A stretch of DNA of 64,000 nt from Pseudomonas sp. MWU15-20650 (GTDB taxonomy: Bacteria > Pseudomonadota > Gammaproteobacteria > Pseudomonadales > Pseudomonadaceae): positions 51,739 to 115,738 of the forward strand of contig NZ_JALJFG010000016.1 of assembly GCF_023242475.1 (NCBI RefSeq), given 5' to 3'. A program made the position numbers and the translations under genes. Below are positions 18,901 through 28,127 of the stretch, in pieces. The notes below the pieces were generated by a model that saw nothing but the letters and a program-made list of their open reading frames with translations, had not been told where the DNA came from and searched no databases. Position 1 is the first letter of the stretch. Each line of letters opens with the position of its first letter.

Positions 18901-20265
18901 ATGAGTGCTTCCCCCGCGCCGGATGGCGTGCTCAAGCCCACCCTGAGCGTCTTCGATGTAGTGGCCATTACCGTTTCAGCGGTGACGCCGGCCAGTTCCG
19001 TGTTTGTGATTGCCCCGTTTGCCATCCAGCAGGCCGGTAGCGGCGTGTTCCTGGCGTTTGTGATGGCCGCGTTGCTCGCGTTGATGTTCGCCTTCTGTTA
19101 TGCCGAACTCGGTCGCGCCCATAACAGTGCCGGTGGCGAGTACGTGTACGCCAAGCGGGTATTTGGCGGCATGGCCGGCTATGCGACGTTCCTGACCGTG
19201 CTGGTGATGTTGCTGTTTATCCCGCCCGTGTTGGCGACCGGTGCGGCGACGTACCTGAATAACGCCCTGGGCACCAAGTTCGACGCCCAAACGGTCGCCC
19301 TGGTGATCGTGGTGTGCAGCTACGCCCTGGGCATCCTCAATATCAAACTCAATGCCTGGATCACCGGCACCTGTTTGCTGCTGGAAGTGGCCGCACTGCT
19401 GGTGATCGTGTTTATCGGCTTCGGCAACCCGGTGCAGCCGGCGAGTGTGCTGTTCCAACCGCAGATCGTCGAAAACGGCGTGTTGCACATGGCGCCCTGG
19501 GCGCTGGTGATTGGCGCTGTCGGCATTGGCCTGTTCTCGTTCAATGGCTACGGCCCGGCGGTGTTGCTGGCCGAAGACATGAAGTGCGGCGGCAAAGGCG
19601 TGCACAAGGCGGTGTTGTGGTCCCTGGGGCTGGTGGTGGTGATCGAGTTGGTCCCCATCACGGCCTTATTGATTGGCGCCCCCTCCTTGAGTGCGATGAT
19701 CAGCAGCCCCGATCCCATCGGCTACCTGTTGACCAGCCACGGCAATGAAACCCTGTCACGGCTGGTCAGCGCCGGTATCTTCCTGTCGGTGTTCAACGCG
19801 ATTGTCGCCATCGTTATCCAGATTGGCCGCGTGGTGTTCAGCAGTGGTCGTGATGCGCTGTGGACCCCAGGCATCAACAAACTGTTCACCCGTATTCACC
19901 CGCGCTGGGATTCCCCGTGGCTGGCGACGCTGTTCCTGGCGATTCCTTCGGCGCTCTTGAGTTTCAGTTCGAACCTGGCGGACCTGACCTCGTTCAGCGT
20001 CTTGCTGATCATGCTGGTGTACCTGGTAGTGGCGTTGAGCGCGCTGATGAGCCGGGTCCTGCTGCGTGATCGCGAGCACCCCTATCGCATGCCGCTGTGG
20101 CCGCTGCCGGCGTTATTGGCGGTGCTGGGCGCGGGTTATCTGCTGGTGACGTTGATCTATGCGGCGTCCGTGCGTGACATCATGATCATCATCGGCTTGC
20201 TGGCCCTGTCGGTGATTTTGTATTGCATCAGTGGCCGGTTGAGTCCGGCGTTTCAGAAATTGTAA
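18901..20265 (+). CDS. APC family amino-acid/polyamine permease
   Basis: 454 residues, with AGAGGA before the ATG and about 12 predicted membrane helices. The first helix has the APC signature VFDVVAITVSAVTPASSVFV, and FNGYGPAVLLAEDMKCGGKG is the conserved loop after helix 6. It is a secondary transporter of an amino acid or amine across the inner membrane. It is divergent from the LuxR regulator and lies nine bases ahead of the P1 peptidase, so the two are co-transcribed. The surrounding oxidase and PotF-like genes make an amine or amino acid the likely cargo. Confidence 0.9.
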   Translation: MSASPAPDGVLKPTLSVFDVVAITVSAVTPASSVFVIAPFAIQQAGSGVFLAFVMAALLALMFAFCYAELGRAHNSAGGEYVYAKRVFGGMAGYATFLTVLVMLLFIPPVLATGAATYLNNALGTKFDAQTVALVIVVCSYALGILNIKLNAWITGTCLLLEVAALLVIVFIGFGNPVQPASVLFQPQIVENGVLHMAPWALVIGAVGIGLFSFNGYGPAVLLAEDMKCGGKGVHKAVLWSLGLVVVIELVPITALLIGAPSLSAMISSPDPIGYLLTSHGNETLSRLVSAGIFLSVFNAIVAIVIQIGRVVFSSGRDALWTPGINKLFTRIHPRWDSPWLATLFLAIPSALLSFSSNLADLTSFSVLLIMLVYLVVALSALMSRVLLRDREHPYRMPLWPLPALLAVLGAGYLLVTLIYAASVRDIMIIIGLLALSVILYCISGRLSPAFQKL

Positions 20266-20274
20266 GGAGTGGGT

Positions 20275-21378
20275 ATGCGTGCACGTCAATTGGGCATCAC
20301 CTTGGGGTTGGGCACCCCTGGCGAATTGAATGCCATCACCGATGTTCCCGGCGTCAGGGTCGGCCACACGACGCTCAAGACCCGTATCGACGGTAAGCAA
20401 GTGCGTACCGGCGTCAGCGTCATCCAGCCGCGCTTCGGGGAGGCGCGGCAGCAACCGTGTTTTGCCGGCTACCACGTGCTCAATGGCAATGGTGACGCCA
20501 CGGGCCTTGAGTGGATCAGCGAAGCCGGGCTGCTGACCACGCCCATTGCCATCACCAACACCCACAGCATCGGGATCGTGCGTGACACGTTGATCGCCCT
20601 GGAGCGTGAACGCCTGGCGGACCCGGCGGTGTACTGGTGCATGCCGGTGGTGATGGAAACCTACGATGGCCTGCTGAACGATATCTGGGGCCAGCATGTG
20701 CAGCCCGAGCATGTGCGCCAGGCGCTGGAGAGTGCCGAAAGCGGCCCGGTGCAAGAGGGCGCGGTCGGCGGTGGCACCGGGATGATCTGCCATGAGTTCA
20801 AGGGCGGCATCGGTACGGCATCGCGGCGTTTGCCAGAGGAGCAGGGCGGCTGGACCGTCGGCGTACTGGTGCAGGCCAACCACGGCAAACGCCAGGAGTT
20901 GCGAGTGGATGGCTACCCGGTAGGGCGCCACTTGATGGAGATCCCCTCGCCATTCGCCGAACGGGGCACGCCGGGCATGGGGTCCATCGTGGTGATCATT
21001 GCCACGGATGCACCGTTATTGCCCCATCAGTGCCGGCGTCTGGCACAGCGAGCTTCAATCGGCATTGCCCGTACCGGCGGTGGCACCGAGGACTCCAGCG
21101 GCGACCTGTTCCTGGCGTTTGCCACGGGCAACCACGGGCTGCCGCCAGCCGATTATGGTCGCCAAGACCTGCCGCTCAGCAGCGTGTTGCGGATGGTCAA
21201 CAATGACCATATTTCGCCGCTGTTCAGTGCGGCGGCAGAGGCTGTGGAGGAGGCGATCATCAATGCCGTGCTGGCGGGTGAAGACATGACCACGGCGGAT
21301 GGCGTCAGTGTGCCGGGCCTTGCCGGCAGCACACTAATGGATGCATTGCAAAAGTGTGGGTGGAGTGTGTCCCGGTAA
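20275..21378 (+). CDS. P1 family aminopeptidase (DmpA-like, Ntn hydrolase)
   Basis: 367 residues from the ATG at 20275, five bases after AAGGAG that overlaps the end of the permease gene. The family self-cleaves at a Gly-Ser bond to expose a nucleophilic Ser; this is seen as GMGSIVVIIATDAPLLP. Other conserved blocks are HVLNGNGDATGLEWISEAGL, AVGGGTGMICHEFKGGIGTA and ARTGGGTEDSSGDLFLAFAT. DmpA-type enzymes remove N-terminal L- or D-residues, and relatives cleave beta-peptides or amides. Together with the permease it suggests uptake and hydrolysis of a small peptide or aminoacyl amide. Confidence 0.92.
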   Translation: MRARQLGITLGLGTPGELNAITDVPGVRVGHTTLKTRIDGKQVRTGVSVIQPRFGEARQQPCFAGYHVLNGNGDATGLEWISEAGLLTTPIAITNTHSIGIVRDTLIALERERLADPAVYWCMPVVMETYDGLLNDIWGQHVQPEHVRQALESAESGPVQEGAVGGGTGMICHEFKGGIGTASRRLPEEQGGWTVGVLVQANHGKRQELRVDGYPVGRHLMEIPSPFAERGTPGMGSIVVIIATDAPLLPHQCRRLAQRASIGIARTGGGTEDSSGDLFLAFATGNHGLPPADYGRQDLPLSSVLRMVNNDHISPLFSAAAEAVEEAIINAVLAGEDMTTADGVSVPGLAGSTLMDALQKCGWSVSR

Positions 21379-21744
21379 TGGGGGCCAACGCACATTAATA
21401 GTGCAAGTCATGGCTCTTTAATACTGCCAATGACACCGTGACAATATATTGGATCCATTATTCAAGTGCGCCGCTCAACTAGAGCGGCTTTACCGCTATT
21501 TAATATTTAAATAACAGTCGGCGCTGATTTGCCGCACTCGGGCAAAACCCCCAATAAATGCTGCGTGCGACTTCCTGAAGTTGAATCTACGTCACATTTA
21601 CGCTATGGAAATATTGGTAGACGAAAGATTTCAAGTTGTGTCAGTTTCGATACGCCTTCAAAAGAGGCGAGTGATAGGACTATCTCGCCCGCGAGGTTCC
21701 TATCGATCAAAGACTGATGCACTTGCAAACAAGGAAGTACGTTT
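21379..21744. other. Intergenic leader of the aprX-lipA operon
   Basis: About 365 AT-rich bases. A 7-bp hairpin GCCGCTC/GAGCGGC with loop AACTA followed by TTTA (21470-21492) probably ends the permease-peptidase transcript. The right part must hold the promoter of aprX. The ribosome-binding site AAGGAAG before the aprX start carries an A(N)GGA core of the kind bound by RsmA/RsmE. Gac/Rsm control of this operon is known in P. fluorescens, but the site here is an inference. Confidence 0.5.
21470..21492 (+). terminator. Probable terminator behind the P1 peptidase gene
   Basis: Perfect 7-bp stem GCCGCTC/GAGCGGC with a five-base loop, followed by TTTA. The U run is short, so efficiency is uncertain. 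Confidence 0.5.
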
Positions 21745-23178
21745 ATGTCAAAAGTAAAAGACAAAGCTATTGTATCTGCCGCGCAAGCCAGCACTGCTTA
21801 CTCGCAAATCGATAGCTTTAGCCACTTGTACGATCGTGGCGGCAACCTCACGGTCAATGGCAAACCGTCCTACAGCGTGGACCAGGCAGCCACCCAGCTG
21901 CTGCGGGACGGTGCCGCTTACCGGGACTCTGATGGCAACGGCAAGATTGATCTGACTTACACCTTCCTCACCTCGGCTTCCTCGGCCACCATGAACAAAC
22001 ATGGCATCTCCGGGTTCAGCCAGTTCAACACCCAGCAGAAAGCACAGGCCGCACTGGCCATGCAATCCTGGGCGGATGTCGCCAATGTGACCTTTACCGA
22101 AAAGGCTTCCGGCGGTGACGCACACATGACCTTCGGCAACTACAGCGGTGGCCAGGATGGCGCAGCTGCCTTCGCCTACCTGCCCGGCACCGGCGCAGGC
22201 TACGACGGCACTTCGTGGTACCTGACCAACAACAGCTACACGCCGAACAAGACACCGGACCTGAACAACTATGGCCGGCAGACCCTGACCCATGAAATCG
22301 GCCACACCCTGGGCCTGGCCCACCCTGGCGACTACAACGCCGGGAGTGGCAACCCGACCTATAACGACGCGACCTATGGACAGGACACGCGCGGCTACAG
22401 CGTCATGAGCTACTGGAGCGAGAGCAACACCAACCAGAACTTCAGCAAAGGCGGCGTCGAAGCTTATTCCTCGGGCCCGCTGATCGACGACATTGCCGCG
22501 ATCCAGAAGCTCTACGGTGCCAACTACGCGACCCGTGCCGGCGACACCACCTACGGTTTCAACTCCAACACCGGGCGTGATTTCTACAGCGCCACATCCA
22601 ATGCCGACAAGCTGGTGTTCTCGGTATGGGACGGTGGCGGCAACGACACCCTGGACTTCTCAGGTTTTAGCCAAAACCAGAAGATCAACCTCAATGAAGC
22701 CTCGTTCTCCGACGTTGGCGGCCTGGTGGGCAACGTGTCCATCGCCAAGGGGGTCACTGTCGAGAACGCGTTCGGCGGTTCAGGCAATGACCTGATCATT
22801 GGCAATAACGTAGCCAACATCATCAAGGGCGGTGCCGGCAACGACATCATCTACGGCGGTGGCGGTGCGGACCAACTGTGGGGCGGTAGCGGCAACGACA
22901 CTTTCGTGTACGGTGCCAGTTCCGATTCCGCACCGGGGGCTTCGGACAAGATCTTTGACTTCACCTCCGGTTCCGACAAGATCGACCTGACGGGCATTAC
23001 CAAAGGTGCAGGCTTGACCTTCGTCAATGCGTTCACCGGCCATGCCGGCGACGCTGTGCTGAGCTATGCCTCGGGGACCAACCTGGGCACCTTGGCCGTG
23101 GACTTCTCCGGGCACGGCGCGGCGGATTTCCTCGTCACCACCGTCGGCCAGGCAGCGGTCGGCGACATCGTAGCGTGA
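21745..23178 (+). CDS. aprX: Alkaline serralysin metalloprotease AprX
   Basis: 477 residues, the normal length. It is secreted through the AprDEF type I channel, without a signal peptide. The zinc site [11 protein letters not shown] is at 183-193 and the Met-turn SVMSYW is around Met221. Calcium-binding RTX nonapeptides run at about 344-388 ([36 protein letters not shown]). The C-terminal secretion signal ends in DIVA. This is the heat-stable protease behind milk spoilage by P. fluorescens. It is first in an operon with its inhibitor, exporter, two autotransporters and a lipase. Confidence 0.97.
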   Translation: MSKVKDKAIVSAAQASTAYSQIDSFSHLYDRGGNLTVNGKPSYSVDQAATQLLRDGAAYRDSDGNGKIDLTYTFLTSASSATMNKHGISGFSQFNTQQKAQAALAMQSWADVANVTFTEKASGGDAHMTFGNYSGGQDGAAAFAYLPGTGAGYDGTSWYLTNNSYTPNKTPDLNNYGRQTLTHEIGHTLGLAHPGDYNAGSGNPTYNDATYGQDTRGYSVMSYWSESNTNQNFSKGGVEAYSSGPLIDDIAAIQKLYGANYATRAGDTTYGFNSNTGRDFYSATSNADKLVFSVWDGGGNDTLDFSGFSQNQKINLNEASFSDVGGLVGNVSIAKGVTVENAFGGSGNDLIIGNNVANIIKGGAGNDIIYGGGGADQLWGGSGNDTFVYGASSDSAPGASDKIFDFTSGSDKIDLTGITKGAGLTFVNAFTGHAGDAVLSYASGTNLGTLAVDFSGHGAADFLVTTVGQAAVGDIVA

Positions 23179-23186
23179 TGTAAAGC

Positions 23187-23208
23187 GCGCGGCGCCTCGG
23201 CGCCGCGC
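23187..23208 (+). promoter_or_regulatory. Strong intercistronic hairpin between aprX and inh
   Basis: GCGCGGCGCC and GGCGCCGCGC form a perfect 10-bp GC-only stem with a two-base loop, 9 bases after the aprX stop. No U run follows (TCTATC), so it may partly stop transcription or shield the 3' end of aprX mRNA. Confidence 0.65.
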
Positions 23209-23226
23209 TCTATCATGGAGCACAAC

Positions 23227-23595
23227 ATGCCGCGTTTTTCCCATTTGATCGCCTGTGTTTTACAGGTGTTGTTCGTTTTGGCAGGAGCCCACGCAATGGC
23301 TAGCAGTCTCGTTTTACCCACCGCCGCCCAATTGGCCGGCCATTGGCAGTTACACCAGCAGGACCAGGTCTGTGCGCTGGACCTGTTGGAGCAGGCCAAT
23401 GCCTTGGGCGGTGATGTTGCCTGTGCGGAGCAATGGCTGGGTGATAAACCCCAGACGTGGTCACCGACCCCGGACGGTATCTGGCTGATGAATGCCGAGG
23501 GCACCGGGATTACCCATTTGAATCGCCAGAAAGAAGGCGAATATAAAGGGCGCACGCCGTCAGGCCGTGAAGTTGTATTGCAACGAACACCTTAA
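23227..23595 (+). CDS. aprI: Periplasmic inhibitor of the alkaline protease (Inh/AprI)
   Basis: 122 residues from the ATG at 23227, six bases after GGAG; the ATG four codons upstream lacks a spaced site. A signal peptide (MPRFSHLIACVLQVLFVLAG, cleaved after AHA or AMA) precedes the mature form. The two cysteines (CALDLLEQ... DVACAEQW) and the W..TPDGIWLMNAEGTGI pattern match the Inh family, a beta-barrel whose N-terminal trunk blocks the serralysin active site. It protects the periplasm from AprX. Confidence 0.93.
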   Translation: MPRFSHLIACVLQVLFVLAGAHAMASSLVLPTAAQLAGHWQLHQQDQVCALDLLEQANALGGDVACAEQWLGDKPQTWSPTPDGIWLMNAEGTGITHLNRQKEGEYKGRTPSGREVVLQRTP

Positions 23596-23624
23596 TTAAA
23601 GTTATAAGCTTATCACTCGATTTT

Positions 23625-23665
23625 AATAGTTGGCCGTCCCTTATTTAAGGGGTAGGGCAACTATT
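23625..23665 (+). promoter_or_regulatory. Long hairpin between aprI and aprD
   Basis: An 8-bp outer stem AATAGTTG/CAACTATT and an inner stem CCCTT/AAGGG with loop ATTT give a 41-base hairpin in the 103-base gap. It sits just ahead of the aprD start. It may slow or limit read-through into the exporter genes. Confidence 0.55.
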
Positions 23666-23698
23666 GCGCGTCATTCGCTTCAGGGAAGATCAGACACT

Positions 23699-25450
23699 AT
23701 GGCGACGTCCCATGCGGTTGCGCCCTTATTCAGGGCGTTGGGTGAATACAAGAACATTTTGATCAGCATTGGCTGCTTTACGGCATTGATTAACCTGCTG
23801 ATGCTGGTGCCGTCGATTTACATGCTGCAAGTGTATGACCGTGTGTTGTCCTCCCAGAATGAAACCACCCTGGTGATGTTGACGCTGATGGTCGTGGGCT
23901 TCTTTGCCTTTATTGGCACGCTGGAAGTCGTGCGCAGTTTTATCGTGATCCGCATCGGTAGCCAGTTGGAGCGGCGTTTCAACTTGCGCGTCTACAAAGC
24001 CGCGTTTGAACGCAACCTGCAACGTGGCCAGGGGCACGCCGGGCAATCCCTGGGCGACCTGACCGTTATCCGCCAATTCATCACGGGGCCTGCGCTGTTC
24101 GCATTTTTCGACGCGCCGTGGTTCCCCATCTACCTGTTTGTGATTTTCCTGTTCAACGTGTGGCTCGGCGTGTTGGCCACGGCGGGAGCGGTGTTGCTGA
24201 TTGCGCTGGCGTGCCTGAATGAATACCTGACCAAAAAGCCGCTGGGCGAGGCGGGCGCCTTTTCCCAGCAGTCGACCCAGCTGGCGACCAGCCATTTGCA
24301 CAACGCCGAGACCATCCAGGCCATGGGCATGCTGGGGGCGTTGCGCAAACGCTGGTTTGCGGTGCATTCGCAATTTCTCGGCTACCAGAACAAGGCCAGC
24401 GATACCGGCTCGGTCATCACCTCCCTGAGCAAGTCCCTGCGCCTGTGCCTGCAATCGTTGGTGCTGGGCCTGGGGGCGTTCCTGGTGATCAAGGGCGAGA
24501 TGACCGCCGGGATGATGATTGCCGGTTCCATCCTGATGGGCCGCGTGCTCAGCCCCATCGATCAGTTGATCGCCGTATGGAAACAGTGGAGTTCGGCCAA
24601 GCTCGCCTACCAGCGCCTCGACGGATTACTGCGTGAGTTCCCGCCGGAAGTCGAGCAGATGGCGTTGCCGGCGCCCAAGGGCCAGGTCAGCTTCGAGCAA
24701 GTCAGCGCAGGCCCGCCCGGGCGGCGCATGGCGACCCTGCATCAAGTCAGTTTCAACCTGGCTGCGGGCGAAGTGCTGGGGGTGCTCGGTGCGTCGGGCT
24801 CGGGTAAATCCACCCTGGCTCGCGTGCTGGTGGGGGTGTGGCCGACCCTGGCGGGCACGGTGCGCCTGGATGGCGCGGACATTCACCGCTGGGACCGCGA
24901 CGACCTCGGCCCACACATTGGTTACCTGCCCCAGGACATCGAGCTGTTCAGCGGCAGTATTGCCGACAACATCGCGCGTTTTCGCGACGCCGACCCGCAG
25001 CTTGTGGTCCAGGCGGCGCAACAGGCCGGTGTGCACGAGATGATCCTGCGCCTGCCCCAGGGCTACGACACCGTATTGGGTGACAACGGCGGTGGCTTGT
25101 CCGGTGGCCAGAAACAACGCGTGGCGCTGGCCCGCGCACTCTACGGCGGGCCGCGCCTGATCGTGCTGGATGAGCCCAACTCCAACCTCGACACCGTCGG
25201 TGAAGCCGCGCTGGCCAGTGCCATCGTGCAGATGAAAGCCCAGGGCAGCAGCGTGGTGCTGGTCACCCATCGTTCCTCGGCGTTGGCCCAGGCAGACAAG
25301 TTGCTGGTGTTGGGTGAAGGCCATTTGCAGGCGTTCGGTCCGAGCCAGGAAGTGCTACGCGCCTTGTCGGGCCAGCAAGAAGCATCACGGGAAAAGGCCG
25401 GTGTGAGCCTTAGCCGTCAGTATCAAGCCGCAAGGAATCCAGGCGCATGA
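23699..25450 (+). CDS. aprD: Type I secretion ABC transporter AprD
   Basis: 583 residues from the ATG at 23699; the longer frame from 23630 starts with TTG inside a hairpin. It is the inner-membrane ABC exporter of the AprDEF system. It has an N-terminal six-helix membrane domain (LISIGCFTALINLLMLVPSI, YMLQVYDRVLSS) and an ATPase with Walker A GASGSGKST, Q-loop, signature LSGGQKQR and Walker B LIVLDEPNSNLD. There is no C39 peptidase domain, as expected for PrtD/AprD-type exporters. Its stop overlaps the aprE start (ATGA). Confidence 0.95.
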   Translation: MATSHAVAPLFRALGEYKNILISIGCFTALINLLMLVPSIYMLQVYDRVLSSQNETTLVMLTLMVVGFFAFIGTLEVVRSFIVIRIGSQLERRFNLRVYKAAFERNLQRGQGHAGQSLGDLTVIRQFITGPALFAFFDAPWFPIYLFVIFLFNVWLGVLATAGAVLLIALACLNEYLTKKPLGEAGAFSQQSTQLATSHLHNAETIQAMGMLGALRKRWFAVHSQFLGYQNKASDTGSVITSLSKSLRLCLQSLVLGLGAFLVIKGEMTAGMMIAGSILMGRVLSPIDQLIAVWKQWSSAKLAYQRLDGLLREFPPEVEQMALPAPKGQVSFEQVSAGPPGRRMATLHQVSFNLAAGEVLGVLGASGSGKSTLARVLVGVWPTLAGTVRLDGADIHRWDRDDLGPHIGYLPQDIELFSGSIADNIARFRDADPQLVVQAAQQAGVHEMILRLPQGYDTVLGDNGGGLSGGQKQRVALARALYGGPRLIVLDEPNSNLDTVGEAALASAIVQMKAQGSSVVLVTHRSSALAQADKLLVLGEGHLQAFGPSQEVLRALSGQQEASREKAGVSLSRQYQAARNPGA

Positions 25451-26760
25451 GCAGCCTTACTGTTGAACCTCGTTTCAAAGAGCGCGACGCCGGTTTTTTT
25501 GTAAAGATGGGCTGGTTGCTGACCCTGGTCGGCGCCGGTGGTTTTTTCCTCTGGGCCAGCCTGGCCCCGCTGGACCAAGGTATCCCGGTGCAAGGCACGG
25601 TGGTGGTCTCGGGCAAGCGCAAAGCCGTGCAAACCTTCAGCCCCGGCGTGGTCAGCCGCATCCTCGTGAAGGAGGGCGAGTTGGTCAAACAAGGCCAGCC
25701 ATTGTTTCGCCTCGACCAGACCCAGAACCAGGCCGATGTGCAGTCGCTGCAAGCCCAGTACCGTATGGCCTGGGCCAGCGTGGCGCGCTGGCAGAGCGAG
25801 CGTGACAACCAAACCGCGATTACCTTCCCGCCTGAGCTGAGCGCCAATCCGGACCCGGCCCTGGCGTTGGTGCTCGAAGGCCAGCGCCAACTGTTCAGCA
25901 GCCGCCGGGAAGCCTTTGCCCGTGAGCAAGCCGGGATTCGCGCGAACATCGACGGTGCCACTTCCCAGTTGGGCGGCATGCGCCGTGCCCGCAGCGACCT
26001 GACCGCCCAGGCCCAGTCCCTGCGTGACCAACTGAGCAACCTGCAACCCCTGGCCGACAACGGCTACATCCCGCGTAACCGGCTGATGGAATACCAGCGC
26101 CAATTATCCCAAGTGCAACAGGACCTGGCGCAGAACGCTGGCGAAAGTGGTCGGGTGGAGCAGGGCATTCTTGAGTCGCGCCTCAAGTTGCAGCAGCACA
26201 GCGAGGAGTATCAAAAGGAAGTGCGCAGCCAATTGGCCGACGCGCAGCTGCGCAGCCTGACCCTGGAGCAGCAACTCACCTCCGCCGGTTTCGACTTGCA
26301 ACACAGCGAGATCAACGCACCGGCCGACGGCATCGCGGTCAACCTCAGCGTGCACACCGAAGGCGCCGTGGTGCGTGCCGGTGAAACCCTGCTGGAGATC
26401 GTGCCTCAGGGCACACGCCTGGAAGTGGAAGGGCATTTGCCGGTGCATCTGGTGGACAAGGTCGGCACCCATTTGCCGGTCGATATCCTCTTTACCGCCT
26501 TCAACCAGAGCCGCACCCCGCGTGTCCCAGGGGAAGTGAGCCTGATTTCCGCCGACCAGATGCTCGATGAAAAAACCGGCGCGCCGTATTACGTGCTGCG
26601 CACCACCGTGAGTGAGGCCGCCCTGGAAAAACTCCACGGTCTGGTGATCAAGCCCGGTATGCCGGCCGAGATGTTCGTGCGCACCGGCGAGCGCTCGTTG
26701 CTCAATTACCTGTTCAAGCCGCTGCTCGATCGCGCCGGCTCCGCGTTGACTGAGGAATGA
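25447..26760 (+). CDS. aprE: Type I secretion membrane-fusion protein AprE
   Basis: 437 residues. It is a periplasmic adaptor of the HlyD/PrtE family linking AprD to AprF. One N-terminal membrane helix lies at about residues 20-40 (MGWLLTLVGAGGFFLWASLA). It is followed by a lipoyl half-motif, a long coiled-coil region (about 120-290, rich in Q, L, R) and a beta-barrel domain (INAPADGIAVNLSVHTEGAV). It overlaps aprD by four bases and aprF by a few. Confidence 0.95.
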   Translation: MSSLTVEPRFKERDAGFFVKMGWLLTLVGAGGFFLWASLAPLDQGIPVQGTVVVSGKRKAVQTFSPGVVSRILVKEGELVKQGQPLFRLDQTQNQADVQSLQAQYRMAWASVARWQSERDNQTAITFPPELSANPDPALALVLEGQRQLFSSRREAFAREQAGIRANIDGATSQLGGMRRARSDLTAQAQSLRDQLSNLQPLADNGYIPRNRLMEYQRQLSQVQQDLAQNAGESGRVEQGILESRLKLQQHSEEYQKEVRSQLADAQLRSLTLEQQLTSAGFDLQHSEINAPADGIAVNLSVHTEGAVVRAGETLLEIVPQGTRLEVEGHLPVHLVDKVGTHLPVDILFTAFNQSRTPRVPGEVSLISADQMLDEKTGAPYYVLRTTVSEAALEKLHGLVIKPGMPAEMFVRTGERSLLNYLFKPLLDRAGSALTEE

Positions 26761-26762
26761 GC

Positions 26763-28097
26763 ATGAAAGTGGTGTTCATCGCCTTGCTGTTCAGCTGTGC
26801 CGGCGCTCACGCCGCCATGGGCCCATTCGACGTCTACGAGCAGGCGCTACGCAACGACCCGGTGTTCTTAGGTGCCATCAAGGAGCGCGACGCCGGCCTG
26901 GAAAACCGCACCATCGGCCGCGCGGGCCTGTTGCCCCGGCTGTCCTACAACTACAACAAGGGCCGTAACAACTCCGAGGCACACTTGCCTGACGGGCGCG
27001 GCGGCAGTTATCGCGACGACCGCAACTACGACAGCTACGGCTCCACCTTCAGCCTGCAACAGCCGTTGTTCGACTACGAAGCCTATGCCAACTACCGCAA
27101 GGGCGTGGCCCAGGCGCTGTTTGCCGACGAAAGCTTTCGCGATAAAAGCCAGGCGTTGCTGGTACGGGTACTGAGCTATTACACCCAGGCGTTGTTTGCC
27201 CAGGACCAGATCGACATCGCCCGTGCCAAGAAGAAGGCATTCGAGCAGCAGTTCCAGCAGAACCAGCACCTGTTCCAGCAAGGCGAGGGCACCCGCACCG
27301 ACATTCTGGAAGCCGAATCCCGCTATGAGCTGGCCACTGCCGAAGAGATCCAGGCATTGGACGAGCAGGACGCGTCACTGCGCGAGTTGGGCGCGTTGAT
27401 CGGGGTGCAAAGCGTCAACATCAACGACCTGGCGCCGTTGAACCAGAGCTTCGCCGCGTTCACCCTGACGCCGGCCAACTACGACACCTGGCATGAATTG
27501 GCGATCAGCAATAACCCAACGCTGGCCTCCCAGCGCCAGGCCCTGGAAGTGGCGCGTTACGAAGTGGAGCGCAACCGTGCCGGGCATTTGCCGAAAATCA
27601 CCGCGTACGCCAGTGCGCGCAAGCAGGAGTCCGACAGCGGCAACACCTACAACCAGCGCTACGACACCAACACGATTGGCGTCGAATTCAGCCTGCCGTT
27701 GTATGCCGGCGGCGGCGTTTCGGCTTCCACGCGCCAGGCCAGCCGCGCCATGGAGCAGGCCGAGTACGAGTTGGAAGGCAAGACCCGCGAAACCCTGATC
27801 GAACTGCGCCGCCAGTTCAGCGCCTGCCTGTCGGGCGTGAGCAAGCTGCGCGCGTATCAAAAAGCCCTGGTCTCCGCCGAAGCGCTGGTGGTGTCGACCA
27901 AGCAAAGCATCCTCGGCGGCGAGCGGGTCAACCTGGACGCATTGAATGCCGAGCAGCAGTTGTACAGCACGCGTCGCGACCTGGCCCAGGCGCGTTACGA
28001 CTACCTGATGGCCTGGACCAAATTGCATTACTACGCGGGCAACTTGCGCGACACCGACCTGGCGACCGTCGATGAGGCCTTTGGCCCTGTGAAATGA
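26763..28097 (+). CDS. aprF: TolC-like outer-membrane channel AprF
   Basis: 444 residues from the ATG at 26763, six bases after GAGGA; an overlapping ATG at 26757 has no spacing. A signal peptide (MKVVFIALLFSCAGAHA) precedes two TolC-type repeats. Each has long helices (LRNDPVFLGAIKERDAGLEN; ISNNPTLASQRQALEVARYE) and beta strands (LPRLSYNYN). It is the outer-membrane exit of the Apr exporter. Confidence 0.95.
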   Translation: MKVVFIALLFSCAGAHAAMGPFDVYEQALRNDPVFLGAIKERDAGLENRTIGRAGLLPRLSYNYNKGRNNSEAHLPDGRGGSYRDDRNYDSYGSTFSLQQPLFDYEAYANYRKGVAQALFADESFRDKSQALLVRVLSYYTQALFAQDQIDIARAKKKAFEQQFQQNQHLFQQGEGTRTDILEAESRYELATAEEIQALDEQDASLRELGALIGVQSVNINDLAPLNQSFAAFTLTPANYDTWHELAISNNPTLASQRQALEVARYEVERNRAGHLPKITAYASARKQESDSGNTYNQRYDTNTIGVEFSLPLYAGGGVSASTRQASRAMEQAEYELEGKTRETLIELRRQFSACLSGVSKLRAYQKALVSAEALVVSTKQSILGGERVNLDALNAEQQLYSTRRDLAQARYDYLMAWTKLHYYAGNLRDTDLATVDEAFGPVK

Positions 28098-28127
28098 GCA
28101 CCCATAACAACAATAAGGAAGGTTTAG

